64,000 bases of DNA, from the NCBI RefSeq assembly GCF_009884975.1, contig NZ_CP041970.1, forward strand, positions 2,914,001-2,978,000, read 5' to 3'. The translations under genes and the position numbers were made by a program. The stretch is from Acinetobacter dispersus. GTDB lineage: Bacteria; Pseudomonadota; Gammaproteobacteria; Pseudomonadales; Moraxellaceae. Every line of letters begins with the position of its first letter. Within the stretch, counting starts at the first letter, position 1. Positions 16,574 to 25,434 of this stretch are shown here, one piece after another. The notes under the pieces are model-generated. The model made no database searches, was not told the origin of the DNA, and worked only from the letters and a program-made list of their open reading frames with translations.

Positions 16574-17416
16574 TTATTTCTTTGATTCAATCTCATTGAA
16601 CAGGGTCACATAAGCGACGGTCAATTTGTGGTCAGATGCCAAATGAATCAAGGGTAAATTCTTTTGATGTGATTCTTTCATCAAGATCGATGGCGGCAAC
16701 ATGCTATCCAGCACAGGCAAGCCTTCGTCTTTTAACTGTTGAACCACTTCACGAGGTAATTTTGCCTGAGATTGGAACTGATTGACCACAATTCCCTCAA
16801 TCTCTAAGCGATCATTATGATCATCTTGGGTTTCGAGTACATTTTCAATCAAAGTTTGTAACGCACGTTTTGAAAACACATCACAATCGAATGGAATCAG
16901 CACGCGATCTGCTGAAATTAATGCAGATAAAGTGAAGAAGTTAAACGCAGGTGGCGTATCAATAAAGATACGGTCATAGCGCGCACTGAGAGACTGAATC
17001 GAATCACGTAATTTATAAATTTTGTGCTTACTTTCCAGTGCATGCTCCAATGCACCTAGGCTTGGGCTTGCAGGAATCACATCCAGATTATCAAAAGAAG
17101 AACGGTGTACATAGCTGTCCAAGCCTTTGCCTCGTGGTGCTTTCAGGATTGAACCAATCGCATTGCCGATCAAGCCCTTTTGCTGCGTACTACCTAAAAT
17201 ATCATCAAAGAAATTTTCAATGTTTGGCTCTAATGCTGCTTTATCCGCAGAATAGGTTGCATCTTCACCTAAAAGGTATTGGCTTGAATTCGCTTGTGGA
17301 TCAAGGTCAATCACCAAGGTTCTAAATCCTTGTTTCGCGCTAATCGCAGCGAGATTGACTGTAATACTTGATTTCCCCACACCACCTTTTTGGTTAAACA
17401 CCACACGCGTTAACAT
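16574..17416 (-). CDS. ParA family ATPase
   Basis: 280 residues. The deviant Walker A KGGVGKSSITVNLA is at about 10-23, followed by VIDLDPQANSS and Walker B-like RIFIDTPPAFN. ParA/MinD-type ATPases position chromosomes, plasmids or protein complexes. No parB-like gene is adjacent, so it is an orphan. This is probably a chromosomal ParA-like positioning or regulatory protein rather than the chromosomal ParAB system. Its partner is unknown. Confidence 0.88.
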   Translation of the reverse strand: MLTRVVFNQKGGVGKSSITVNLAAISAKQGFRTLVIDLDPQANSSQYLLGEDATYSADKAALEPNIENFFDDILGSTQQKGLIGNAIGSILKAPRGKGLDSYVHRSSFDNLDVIPASPSLGALEHALESKHKIYKLRDSIQSLSARYDRIFIDTPPAFNFFTLSALISADRVLIPFDCDVFSKRALQTLIENVLETQDDHNDRLEIEGIVVNQFQSQAKLPREVVQQLKDEGLPVLDSMLPPSILMKESHQKNLPLIHLASDHKLTVAYVTLFNEIESKK

Positions 17417-17498
17417 GATTTCCCTCTATAATATTTTTGTAAACTGCATGCAGTTTAACCTAGTGACAAAACAATTACTCAAACAATGTGTCGAACAA

Positions 17499-17891
17499 TC
17501 AGGCAAAAACAGGCTTAATCATCACCAAACCAAGAATACCCAGCATCGCCACTGTCCCGATGAGTAATCCTGCACGGCGTTGTTGCAATAAAATGCTGCT
17601 GTCCTTTTTATAGGTTTTGATCAAAGAAGACCACAACACAAAAAATAAAATCACTTTGGCGTAGAACCAAGGCTGCACCTCAAAGTTATTCATGAACAGT
17701 AAAACCGCACCCGTCACAATAATTAAGGTCAAAGATAGATGTTGTAATCCCACCAAGCCTTTACGTGCTTTTGGATTGGGTTGTTGATCTTGTACCCCAA
17801 CAAAGAGCGTTGAACCACGTAATACAAAAGCAATGATCAATAAGCTCACTGCGGACATATGCACAATTTTAGTAAGGAAGAGGTCCATCAT
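17499..17891 (-). CDS. SirB2 family membrane protein
   Basis: 130 residues with four membrane helices. Blocks such as LTKIVHMSAVSLLIIAFVLRG and GLVGLQHLSLTLIIVTGAVL match the SirB2 family, whose members often lie in redox or housekeeping contexts without a proven activity. It lies 6 bp downstream of bolA, so the two form an operon. Confidence 0.8.
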   Translation of the reverse strand: MMDLFLTKIVHMSAVSLLIIAFVLRGSTLFVGVQDQQPNPKARKGLVGLQHLSLTLIIVTGAVLLFMNNFEVQPWFYAKVILFFVLWSSLIKTYKKDSSILLQQRRAGLLIGTVAMLGILGLVMIKPVFA

Positions 17892-17897
17892 TGATCC

Positions 17898-18206
17898 TTA
17901 GCTTTTTGGTGCATGTGCACATTCAGGGCTGGCAGGTGCTTGGCCTTGCCATTCACTCGGTACATAAGCATGAATCGCAAGTGCATGAATTCGACCAGGA
18001 CTCATCAACTCTGCTGCAACAGCATAAATTTTTTGATGACGTTGTACTAAACGTAGTCCTTGAAATTCATCACTTACCACGATGACTTTAAAGTGTGATT
18101 CTTTACCCGGGAAATATCCGCCATGCCCTGCCGACTCATTAATCACTTCAAGATGGGTAGGTGCGAGGGTGTTTAAATGTTCAATCAACTGTTGTTCTAA
18201 GTTCAT
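17898..18206 (-). CDS. BolA family protein
   Basis: 102 residues. The BolA core is present: VINESAGHGGYFPGKESHFKVIVVSDEF and the conserved loop VQRHQKIYAVAAELM with the RIHALAIHAY helix. BolA proteins partner monothiol glutaredoxins in iron-sulphur trafficking and act in stress-related morphology and transcription. The His residues that help ligate the shared cluster are visible. First gene of a two-gene unit with the sirB2-like gene. Confidence 0.93.
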   Translation of the reverse strand: MNLEQQLIEHLNTLAPTHLEVINESAGHGGYFPGKESHFKVIVVSDEFQGLRLVQRHQKIYAVAAELMSPGRIHALAIHAYVPSEWQGQAPASPECAHAPKS

Positions 18207-18359
18207 CAGTCACTCTGTAAGGTCAGATTGAGATAGCTCATTAGTATACATGAGCGGAATCTGAGGGAAACTTTTGTACAAAAATTTGCTTCCCCATGCT
18301 TTTTTTGCATGAAAATGCTTTAATTTTATGCAAATAATCAATTTCTTTGCATAAAATTA

Positions 18360-18387
18360 TTGACCCTATTTTTGCATAATGTATTAT
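18360..18387 (+). promoter_or_regulatory. promoter of the tRNA-Gly pair
   Basis: TTGACC (18360-18365), 16-bp spacer, TATTAT (18382-18387). The first tRNA begins 10 bp further on. Confidence 0.65.
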
Positions 18388-18396
18388 ACACGGCAT

Positions 18397-18469
18397 GCGG
18401 GAATAGCTCAGTTGGTAGAGCATAACCTTGCCAAGGTTGGGGTCGGGAGTTCGAGTCTCCTTTCCCGCT
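18397..18469 (+). tRNA. tRNA-Gly(GCC), copy 1
   Basis: Full cloverleaf of 73 bases. Acceptor GCGGGAA pairs with TTCCCGC, discriminator T. D-arm GCTCAGTTGGTAGAGC, anticodon loop CTTGCCAAG (GCC), T-arm with GTTCGAGTC. The genome continues CAA rather than CCA, so the CCA end must be added by enzyme. Identical in sequence to copy 2, 41 bp away, and expressed from the same promoter. Confidence 0.97.
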
Positions 18470-18510
18470 CAAATTTTTTAGTGTAAGTTTTAGTAAAAAC
18501 TGCTCAATTA

Positions 18511-18586
18511 GCGGGAATAGCTCAGTTGGTAGAGCATAACCTTGCCAAGGTTGGGGTCGGGAGTTCGAGTCTCCTTTCCCGCTCCA
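18511..18586 (+). tRNA. tRNA-Gly(GCC), copy 2 with encoded CCA
   Basis: The same 73 bases as copy 1 followed by encoded CCA (18584-18586). A GAAA-loop terminator follows directly, so the two copies form one transcript. Confidence 0.97.
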
Positions 18587-18590
18587 GATT

Positions 18591-18628
18591 CAAAAAAAGC
18601 CCTAGTCGAAAGATTAGGGCTTTTTTTA
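18591..18628. terminator. terminator of the tRNA pair and, in reverse, of the porin gene
   Basis: AAAAAAAGCCCTAGTC, GAAA tetraloop, GATTAGGGCTTTTTTT. The stem is 10 bp and U-tracts are present in both directions. Confidence 0.92.
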
Positions 18629-18686
18629 TGTTGATGTTTCAATATTTTTTATTTGCAGGAGCTCTTTGGGCAAATAGCGATACTAC

Positions 18687-19523
18687 TTAAAAATTATAAC
18701 TTACACTAAAAACAGGCATATTCTTCTGCCCTTCTCCAGAACGATTCTCTCCACCAAATATATACTTCATTGATATTAAAGCACTCTGATCTTTTAAAAT
18801 TGGACGAGATAACTCAACAGCGGTAAATCTCCATGCAAAATCTTCAGTTGTATTCAGAAATGAACCACCTTCATATTTCCCATTATCATTAAAATATGAA
18901 AATGCACTAGAAAGACCGAGACTAAAATTATTGATTAAAGGATGGAGATAGCTCAATGTTAGGTAGGTATCAAATTGACTTGCATAAACAACATCATTTA
19001 AATAAGTTTGAAGTGTCAAATTTATGCTATTTCCAATACGGTCATTCAACAACCGATTCAAAAAGATACCCATCTCAACACTTGTTGTATTTTTCCCACC
19101 CGGATATAGATAAGTCGCCATATTAAAGTCTAAATCCCATTTATCTAAGCTTGTTTTATAGCCTAAAATAAGATCATGCTCATAGTAGTCTGATGAAGGC
19201 TTTCTTAATACATCAATATTTTCTGTTTTCTCACGATCAGTTAAGTTAGGATCAGTTAAAATTTTATTTTTGTGTTGCATCTCAGAAAACGAATAACCCA
19301 ACTTAGAGCCAAAATAGCTCACATAGATACTGTCATAACTCAGTGTTAAAACACCCTGTAATGTAGCATCAGATTTCTCAGGATAATTCGTTGCACCACG
19401 CAGAACATAATCAGAAACCAGTGTTAATGAACCAGAAATATTGATTTTTTTATTAGTATCTGCTGCATAAATAGAATTAGAAAACAGCAGCATTGCCATC
19501 AAACTTTGATGAAATCTCAGCAT
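18687..19523 (-). CDS. TorF family putative porin
   Basis: 278 residues. The signal peptide is MLRFHQSLMAMLLFSNSIYA, then a beta-barrel pattern of alternating strands begins with SGSLTLVSDYVLRGATNY, the hallmark of the TorF/Gcw_chp family. The protein ends in an aromatic Phe (VFSVSYNF), as outer-membrane barrels do. The start at 19523 has AAGGA 8 bases before it; a longer frame to 19589 lacks one. It lies just downstream of the aminotransferase operon, so it could be the outer-membrane entry route for that pathway's substrate. That link is inferred from position alone. Confidence 0.82.
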   Translation of the reverse strand: MLRFHQSLMAMLLFSNSIYAADTNKKINISGSLTLVSDYVLRGATNYPEKSDATLQGVLTLSYDSIYVSYFGSKLGYSFSEMQHKNKILTDPNLTDREKTENIDVLRKPSSDYYEHDLILGYKTSLDKWDLDFNMATYLYPGGKNTTSVEMGIFLNRLLNDRIGNSINLTLQTYLNDVVYASQFDTYLTLSYLHPLINNFSLGLSSAFSYFNDNGKYEGGSFLNTTEDFAWRFTAVELSRPILKDQSALISMKYIFGGENRSGEGQKNMPVFSVSYNF

Positions 19524-19674
19524 GTAAAAATTCCTTTTTAAAAAATTTAGAATGTGACTTCCTCTGCCTCTATTAAAAAAGCCAGTCATTCAATTGTGGT
19601 TAGCACCAACGATTCAGAGATATAGAAAATTCGAAAAATGGTAGTAATAAAAAATAAAAGCTTCATTTAAAATG

Positions 19675-19718
19675 AAAAAAGTAAGATTCAAACACCTCTC
19701 ATTTAAATCTTACTTTTC
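19675..19718 (-). terminator. terminator of the FMO-permease-aminotransferase operon
   Basis: GTAAGATTCAAA (19681-19692) pairs with TTTAAATCTTAC (19702-19713) with one mismatch. On the minus strand a TTTTTT tract follows. Lies 10 bp past the aminotransferase stop. Confidence 0.85.
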
Positions 19719-19723
19719 AAAAT

Positions 19724-21124
19724 CTAAGCAGCTAAATAACCTTCACCTTTAAGATCAGCGATCGTGTTTAAAATTGCTTTCCGCAATGTTCTGATGATGA
19801 AATCCACATGTTCTTTATTTAAGATCAAGGGTGGCGACATAATATTCATATGCCCAACGGGCCGAATGATCAAACCATCTTGTTGGCAATAATCGGCAAT
19901 GCGAGATCCGACATTAACTGAGCTCGGGAAAAGTTCCTTGGTTTTCTTATTGGCTAAGTTTTCAATGCACATCATAAATTTCTTACCGCGCACCTCACCC
20001 ACAATGTCCAAGTCAACCAATGTTTTTAATTGATCTTCAAAATATTGACCAACATCATTGACATGTTGGAGTAGGTTTTCACGCTCGATAATTTCAATAT
20101 TTTTTAAAGCTGCGGCACAAGAAACGGGATGACCAGAGTAAGTAAAACCATGTGTAAATAGCGCACCATCGGCCTGAGGCTTACTAATGACTTCATAGAT
20201 GTCATCAGAAATAAGGGTTGCGCCCAAAGGTAAATAACCAGAAGATAAACCTTTGGCACAAGTAATAATATCTGGAACAATACCAAATTCAGACTCTGAA
20301 GCAAAAAAGTGCCCTAGGCGACCAAATGCGGTAACGACTTCATCTGATACGTACAACACACCATATTTTCGACAGACGTCTAAGGTTTTCTTATGATAGC
20401 CAGCAGGCGGCACGATTACCCCACCTGCCCCCATAATCGGCTCCGCAAAAAAAGCAGCGACATTGTCTGGACCTAATTCTAGAATTTTATTTTCTAACTC
20501 CTGAACTTTTTCGTCACAGAAATCCTCTAGGCTCTGGCCTTCAGCCCTACGATATGGATTAGGACAGGAAATGTGGTGCACCAATTCACGTTCGATATCA
20601 AAACCGATATGGTCAAACTCAACCCCAGTTAATGACATACTGATATATGTACTACCGTGATAACCATCTTTTCGGGAAATTAATTTTTTCTTCGTTGGTT
20701 TACCAAGTTGATTAAAATAAAAGTGAATGACTCGCACGGCGGTATCATTGGCAACTGAACCACCACAGCCAAATAAAACATGATTAAGATTTCCTGGTGC
20801 CAATTCCGCTATTTTTGCCGATAATTTTGCAGCAGGAATCGAAGTATGATGCCCAAATGCTGAATAATATGGGATTTGCATAATCTGTTCTGAAATAGCA
20901 TCTGCTATTTCTTGACGCCCATAACCAACGTTCACACACCATAAACCACCAATGCCATCGAGATATTTATTACCTTCAGCATCAAAAACATAACACCCTT
21001 CGCTTTGCGCAAGGATCATGGCTCCCTCATCTTTAAATGTTGCAAAGTCAGTCCATGGATGAATATGGTGATCTTTATCTTTTTGCCAAATTTCAGTGAT
21101 TTGTGTTGTTGATAACTGATTCAT
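19724..21124 (-). CDS. class III pyridoxal-phosphate aminotransferase (omega-amine:pyruvate type; proposed histamine aminotransferase)
   Basis: 466 residues, full family length. Visible: GGSVANDTAVRVIHFYF (cofactor phosphate region), YHGSTYISMSLTG, the Asp in VLYVSDEVVTAFGR, and the Schiff-base Lys in TCAKGLSSGYLPLGA. The fold and motifs fit omega-transaminases that pass an amine group from diamines, taurine or beta-alanine to pyruvate. Last gene of the minus-strand operon after a permease and a flavin monooxygenase. In the proposed pathway it would make imidazoleacetaldehyde from histamine. Putrescine or another amine remains possible. Confidence 0.9.
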   Translation of the reverse strand: MNQLSTTQITEIWQKDKDHHIHPWTDFATFKDEGAMILAQSEGCYVFDAEGNKYLDGIGGLWCVNVGYGRQEIADAISEQIMQIPYYSAFGHHTSIPAAKLSAKIAELAPGNLNHVLFGCGGSVANDTAVRVIHFYFNQLGKPTKKKLISRKDGYHGSTYISMSLTGVEFDHIGFDIERELVHHISCPNPYRRAEGQSLEDFCDEKVQELENKILELGPDNVAAFFAEPIMGAGGVIVPPAGYHKKTLDVCRKYGVLYVSDEVVTAFGRLGHFFASESEFGIVPDIITCAKGLSSGYLPLGATLISDDIYEVISKPQADGALFTHGFTYSGHPVSCAAALKNIEIIERENLLQHVNDVGQYFEDQLKTLVDLDIVGEVRGKKFMMCIENLANKKTKELFPSSVNVGSRIADYCQQDGLIIRPVGHMNIMSPPLILNKEHVDFIIRTLRKAILNTIADLKGEGYLAA

Positions 21125-21152
21125 GTTATTACTCCTTGTTAAAATTCTAGTT

Positions 21153-22556
21153 TCATTTCATTAAGCTTTCGATTGATTCAGGTTGAAAGAGTTGTTTCTT
21201 CATCACTAATTTGATCCAGAGAATGCTTATGATTGTGGTTAAGCCAATAACGATGCCAACCCAAGTAAATATTTTGATTCGCAAATCTGATGTAGGAACA
21301 GCATAGAAAATTGTAAGAACCATCCCGATAATTCCAATAATTTGAAGGAATGGATAAAAAGGTGCTTTATAAGGCCTGTTCATCTGTGGGTATCGTTTTC
21401 GCAAAACAATCACGTTCGTATGTGCAATCACATATGCGATTAACCAAGAGATACAAGCTGCTGTGAGAAGAACTTTAATGACTTCTGTTTCACTGTGTGA
21501 GAACAGCATGGGTATCATGATGATGAAGGCAATAAATAAGACCCCCACCCAAGGCACATTGTTTTTCTTATTAATGCGAGCAAAAATAGATAAAACCTGT
21601 TTATTTACAGCCATACCCTGCAACATACGGGGCAAGGCAGCCAAAGTCGTGTTCAATGTACTTAGAGTGGCAAAAACAGCACCTACCGCAATAAATAATA
21701 AGCCTGTCTGCCCAAACACAGCCGTTGCATATTCAATATGGGGAGTCAAAGAATTAACCAATTGCTCTTTTGGTAAGAAATAAAGTGCGCCTAGCCCATA
21801 TAAAGAAATCGTTATAAAAATGGTGGTTAAGCCTATATACATCGATTTGGGGATATTCTTACTCGCATCCTTTGACTCTTCGATCATCGGAACAACAAAC
21901 TCTGCGCCCACAAATCCCCAAAAAGCCAAAGCAACAAGTGCCACAGTATTGTTATCAAAAGTAAATTTATAATCGACCACTTGCGTATGCGGGTAAAACC
22001 AACCGCTAATAGCACACAGACCTAGCAAAAGCAGCAAAAGAACCATGATGAAAGCCAAGGTGTTCTGTACTTTTGAAAAAATATCAATTTTGAGTAGATT
22101 GAGGCCTGCTGACATAAACAAAATAAGAAAACCAATCCCAAAATATGGAACATCAACCTTAAATATTTTTTGTATAACGCCATCTATTAGAATTAACTCA
22201 GCAGAAACAGCAAACATCGCGACCACGATATAACCGCAGAAGACTGAAAGCATTGCTGGTAAATGTCCTGTTGCAACCAGACTATAATCACTTATACTGC
22301 CATTTTTGGGAATTAATAGTGCTAGCTCGGCAAAAGATGCAGCATAAGTAAGTGCTAAAACAAACCCAATGATGAGCGGGATAAAGAAGCTTATTCCACT
22401 CAATCCAAATCCTTGCAAAATAACAACCATCACACCTTGTGATAGCACCAAGCCAACAGCAATAGCGATTAAATTAAATAAACTTAATTGTTTTTTACTC
22501 ACCACTTTTACTTGATGAATTGAGCTGCTTCCTTGCCTATTATTTCTTACCGTCAT
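21153..22556 (-). CDS. APC superfamily amino-acid/amine permease
   Basis: 467 residues, about 12 membrane helices. Helix 1 reads LFNLIAIAVGLVLSQGVMVV, the unwound Gly-rich segment of APC carriers, and helix 6 contains FWGFVGAEFVVPMIEESKDASKNIPKS, typical of the family. A strong AGGAGG site precedes the ATG. It lies 28 bp before the aminotransferase and 47 bp after the monooxygenase, so it is the likely uptake system for the pathway substrate, proposed here to be histamine. Confidence 0.9.
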   Translation of the reverse strand: MTVRNNRQGSSSIHQVKVVSKKQLSLFNLIAIAVGLVLSQGVMVVILQGFGLSGISFFIPLIIGFVLALTYAASFAELALLIPKNGSISDYSLVATGHLPAMLSVFCGYIVVAMFAVSAELILIDGVIQKIFKVDVPYFGIGFLILFMSAGLNLLKIDIFSKVQNTLAFIMVLLLLLLGLCAISGWFYPHTQVVDYKFTFDNNTVALVALAFWGFVGAEFVVPMIEESKDASKNIPKSMYIGLTTIFITISLYGLGALYFLPKEQLVNSLTPHIEYATAVFGQTGLLFIAVGAVFATLSTLNTTLAALPRMLQGMAVNKQVLSIFARINKKNNVPWVGVLFIAFIIMIPMLFSHSETEVIKVLLTAACISWLIAYVIAHTNVIVLRKRYPQMNRPYKAPFYPFLQIIGIIGMVLTIFYAVPTSDLRIKIFTWVGIVIGLTTIISILWIKLVMKKQLFQPESIESLMK

Positions 22557-22603
22557 GTGCTCCTCCTAGTGTGGAGATTAAACGCTTAAATTTAAAACTT
22601 ATC

Positions 22604-23896
22604 TCATGCAGTTTTTTCTTCTTTATTGATTACATTTCTTTGATTTTTATCTTTATATTCCAAATAATTACGTTGAATATCAATGTGTCCTGCCACCCGT
22701 TTTGCGTCATGCCAGACTCCCCAAATAAAGCTTGAGCCACGGCCATATAAATAAGGCAGACCAATAAAATAAATCCCAGGTTCGGTTGATATACCAAGTT
22801 TGTGCTGAGGCTTACCATTCAAATCAAAAGCATTTACTTCTAGCCAGCTATAATCAAAACCAAAGCCTGATGCCCAAATGATTGAGGTAATACCCTCTTG
22901 AGCTAAATCAAGTTCTAGAATTGGTTGTTGAATACAGTCCGCATCATCTAAGACAGTTCGGGCTGCAGGCTCCTCAGGTAAGTCAATGCCAGTACGCTGC
23001 ACATAAGCATCCGCAGTATCTAAAAATTCGAAATAAGCCTTATCACTGTCTTGTAATGTCGTTTGTAAATCATTTTGAAAACTGACCTTTTCACCTTCAA
23101 ATTGTTTCGTCATACCCAACAGTGTGATGCCGTCTAACGCTAAGCGTCTAAAATCAATGGAGTGCCCACCATGTGCTCCACTAACAGCCAAACCTTTCAA
23201 AGGCCCAGTATCGGTCTTACTACTATCCCAACCTCCCAATACACCTAACCACCAAACATTGTCACGTTGACGATAAACTCGTGGAGGACGCTCATGTGCC
23301 CCTACAGATAAATACACCTTTTTACCTGCACGATTTAACTCATCCGCGATCTGTACACCAGAAGAACCAGAACCAATAACTAAAACAGCGCCATCAGGCA
23401 TTTGCTTGGGATTTTTATATTGATCTGAATGGATTTGATATAAACCATCATTTTTAGGGGCAATGGGGGGAATAATTGCTTTTTGGAAAGGTCCTGTTGC
23501 CACAACAACACGTTGTGCCGTCAATGTACCTATAGACGTTTCAACAATAAAACCAGCACCTTGCTTATTTAATTGAACTTTTTTGACTTCAACATTGCTA
23601 TGAATTGGAGCATTAAATCGTTTTGCATATTTTTCAAAATATTCAGCAACTTGGTCATGATGTACAAAAGTATCTGGATCAGCATCAAATTCCATATTAG
23701 GAAATCGATCATGCCAACACGGTCCATTCGCGACCAATGAATCCCAACGACGTGTACGCCATGCTTCTGCAATACGATTTTTTTCTAGTACCACATGCGG
23801 AATTTTAAGTTCGGTAAGGTGCTCACTCATCGCAACCCCAGCTTGGCCTGCACCGACAACTACCGTATCTATTTCTAATTTATCTAAGCTCATCAT
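22604..23896 (-). CDS. FAD-dependent monooxygenase, group B flavoprotein (proposed imidazoleacetate 4-monooxygenase)
   Basis: 430 residues. The N-terminal FAD-binding VVVGAGQAGVAMSEHL and the central NAD(P)H-binding VLVIGSGSSGVQIADEL frame the sequence; ATGPFQKAIIPP lies between. HDRFPNMEFDADPD and IWASGFGFDYSWLEV are features of YUCCA/CzcO-like monooxygenases. The neighbours (amine aminotransferase, aldehyde dehydrogenase, RidA, M20 deacylase) suggest attack on the ring of the acid produced. The start may be the second Met (23893), better spaced from AAGGA. Flavin monooxygenase is firm; the substrate is inferred. Confidence 0.88.
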   Translation of the reverse strand: MMSLDKLEIDTVVVGAGQAGVAMSEHLTELKIPHVVLEKNRIAEAWRTRRWDSLVANGPCWHDRFPNMEFDADPDTFVHHDQVAEYFEKYAKRFNAPIHSNVEVKKVQLNKQGAGFIVETSIGTLTAQRVVVATGPFQKAIIPPIAPKNDGLYQIHSDQYKNPKQMPDGAVLVIGSGSSGVQIADELNRAGKKVYLSVGAHERPPRVYRQRDNVWWLGVLGGWDSSKTDTGPLKGLAVSGAHGGHSIDFRRLALDGITLLGMTKQFEGEKVSFQNDLQTTLQDSDKAYFEFLDTADAYVQRTGIDLPEEPAARTVLDDADCIQQPILELDLAQEGITSIIWASGFGFDYSWLEVNAFDLNGKPQHKLGISTEPGIYFIGLPYLYGRGSSFIWGVWHDAKRVAGHIDIQRNYLEYKDKNQRNVINKEEKTA

Positions 23897-24299
23897 TTTT
23901 CCTTGTCGAATGGAGTCAGTTGCTCATAGCAACTTTTTTCAAACGTCTGGTACACGTTTACTATCAACTGTCGATCTCACATTGCTTAACTTGTATATGT
24001 GTTCTTCATATTTCTGTTTATGAAAAATGAAAGATCCATGCTTCAAGACAACACGCAACGCTTTTAGGAAAAATATAGGTAGCACTGAAACAAAGAGAAA
24101 ATAGGATATTCAGAACAAGTGACTCAAAAAAGCTGAATCAAGGCTATAAACAAATGAAATAAATAGATTTATTCAAAATAAAATTTTAATTTTGTCATTA
24201 ATACGGAAAAAGTAAATTAATAGAAAGGAAAACAAAAATTGTGACTACACACGAACTGCGCATACTAGATAAACATAATTATTTACCTAGGATTATGCA
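23897..24299. promoter_or_regulatory. divergent control region of the proposed amine-catabolism cluster
   Basis: 403 bp, AT-rich, between the two divergent arms. It holds GTTGC-TCATA-GCAAC (23919-23933), an inverted repeat in the monooxygenase leader. ATAAT and ATTAT flank a 12-bp spacer just before the RidA start. Either could be a LysR site. No gene is seen. Confidence 0.4.
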
Positions 24300-24713
24300 G
24301 TGAAACATACTCGTATTCGTACATTTAACACAAAAAAAACCTATCCAGAACAGAACTTAGATAATGATCTTTGCCAAGCTGTCGTTGCGCGTGGTCGAAC
24401 TGTTTTTCTGCGCGGACAAATCGGACAGAACCTCGATACATCGGAAAGTGTTGCTCTTGCAGATGTCACAGGTCAAACCGAACAAGCAATGTATAACATT
24501 GACATGCTACTCAAGGAAGCAGGTGGAGAATTGGCCGATATTTGTAAAATTACCATCTACATCATAGATCCACGCTACCGTGAAGATGTATATCGCGTAG
24601 TTGGTAAATGGCTCAAAGGTGTTTATCCCGTCTCAACGGGGCTCGTTGTTTCAGCTTTGGCACGTCCCGAATGGCTTGTAGAAGTTGATGCAACAGCTGT
24701 TATTCCAGACTAA
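24300..24713 (+). CDS. RidA/YjgF family protein without the canonical Arg
   Basis: 137 residues, a complete Rid domain: VARGRTVFLRGQIG, MLLKEAGGELADICKITIYI, and RPEWLVEVDATAV at the end. The Arg that binds the imine carboxylate in true RidA (RxT in the P-x-R block) is replaced: the block reads VYPVSTGLVV with Ser112 at that place. It is therefore probably not a general 2-iminoacid deaminase but one of the other Rid subfamilies tied to specific catabolic pathways. The start is GTG with AGGA 7 bases before. First gene of the plus-strand arm. Confidence 0.9.
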   Translation: MKHTRIRTFNTKKTYPEQNLDNDLCQAVVARGRTVFLRGQIGQNLDTSESVALADVTGQTEQAMYNIDMLLKEAGGELADICKITIYIIDPRYREDVYRVVGKWLKGVYPVSTGLVVSALARPEWLVEVDATAVIPD

Positions 24714-24727
24714 AAAACGAGAGCAAC

Positions 24728-25399
24728 ATGACATTTTCAATCATTGCTAGATGTAGTGAAACAGGACAGTTCGGTGCAGCGATCAGTTCATCCTCTCCTG
24801 CTGTCGCATCAAGATGTATACGAGCCAAGGCAGGTGTTGGTGTCGCAGCCAGTCAAAATATAACAGATCCCCAACTGGCCAACATTTTGCTTGAAATGGC
24901 CAAATATAATCTTTCACCCAAAAATGCGATCACTGAGTTAACTAAAAATACTGATTTTATTGAATATCGCCAATTAAGTTTACTTGATACAGTCAATAAG
25001 CCCTTTGCATTTAGCGGAAAAAATACATTAGGCATATATGCTCAACACATTGGGACACATGTGGTTTGTGCAGGAAATTTACTTGATAATGATCTTGTTA
25101 CAAGTGCCATGCTAGAACATTTCGAGCAAAGTAAAGGCGCTTTAGCTGAGCGCCTGCTGTATGCACTGCAAGCTGGAGAACAAGCAGGTGGTGAAGCTGG
25201 AGATGTACATTCTGCTGGTCTCTTGGTTGTTGACAAATTGGAGTGGCCAATTATCGATTTGCGAGTGGACTGGTCAGATCAACCCATTTCTGAACTTATA
25301 GCACTATGGCAAATATATGAACCTCAAGTTGATGATTATGTTTTAAGAGCTTTAGACCCAACAAGTGCTCCTAGCTATGGTGTTCCAGGAAATGAATAA
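24728..25399 (+). CDS. DUF1028 family protein (Ntn-hydrolase-like)
   Basis: 223 residues. The N-terminus MTFSIIARCSETGQFGAAISSSSPAVASRC matches DUF1028, with the mature-like Thr2/Ser4 start and GVGVAASQN further on. EQAGGEAGDVHSAGLLVV is the second family block. The fold is related to Ntn hydrolases, so an amide-hydrolysing role is plausible but unproven. It lies 14 bp after the rid gene and 35 bp before the regulator. In the proposed pathway it could open or trim a ring-derived amide. Confidence 0.85.
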   Translation: MTFSIIARCSETGQFGAAISSSSPAVASRCIRAKAGVGVAASQNITDPQLANILLEMAKYNLSPKNAITELTKNTDFIEYRQLSLLDTVNKPFAFSGKNTLGIYAQHIGTHVVCAGNLLDNDLVTSAMLEHFEQSKGALAERLLYALQAGEQAGGEAGDVHSAGLLVVDKLEWPIIDLRVDWSDQPISELIALWQIYEPQVDDYVLRALDPTSAPSYGVPGNE

Positions 25400-25434
25400 A
25401 CTTTTTTGGGATATACAATGGAGATGTATCCAAA

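Noticed and set aside
16574..17416. ParA gene as sign of an integrated plasmid
   Set aside because: No parB, replication gene or plasmid-like repeats lie nearby; the neighbours are housekeeping genes.
18207..18396. Repeated TGCATAAAA/TGCAAAT words upstream of the tRNA genes as an operator array or CRISPR-like repeat
   Set aside because: The words are short, irregular and AT-rich; only the tRNA promoter is supported.
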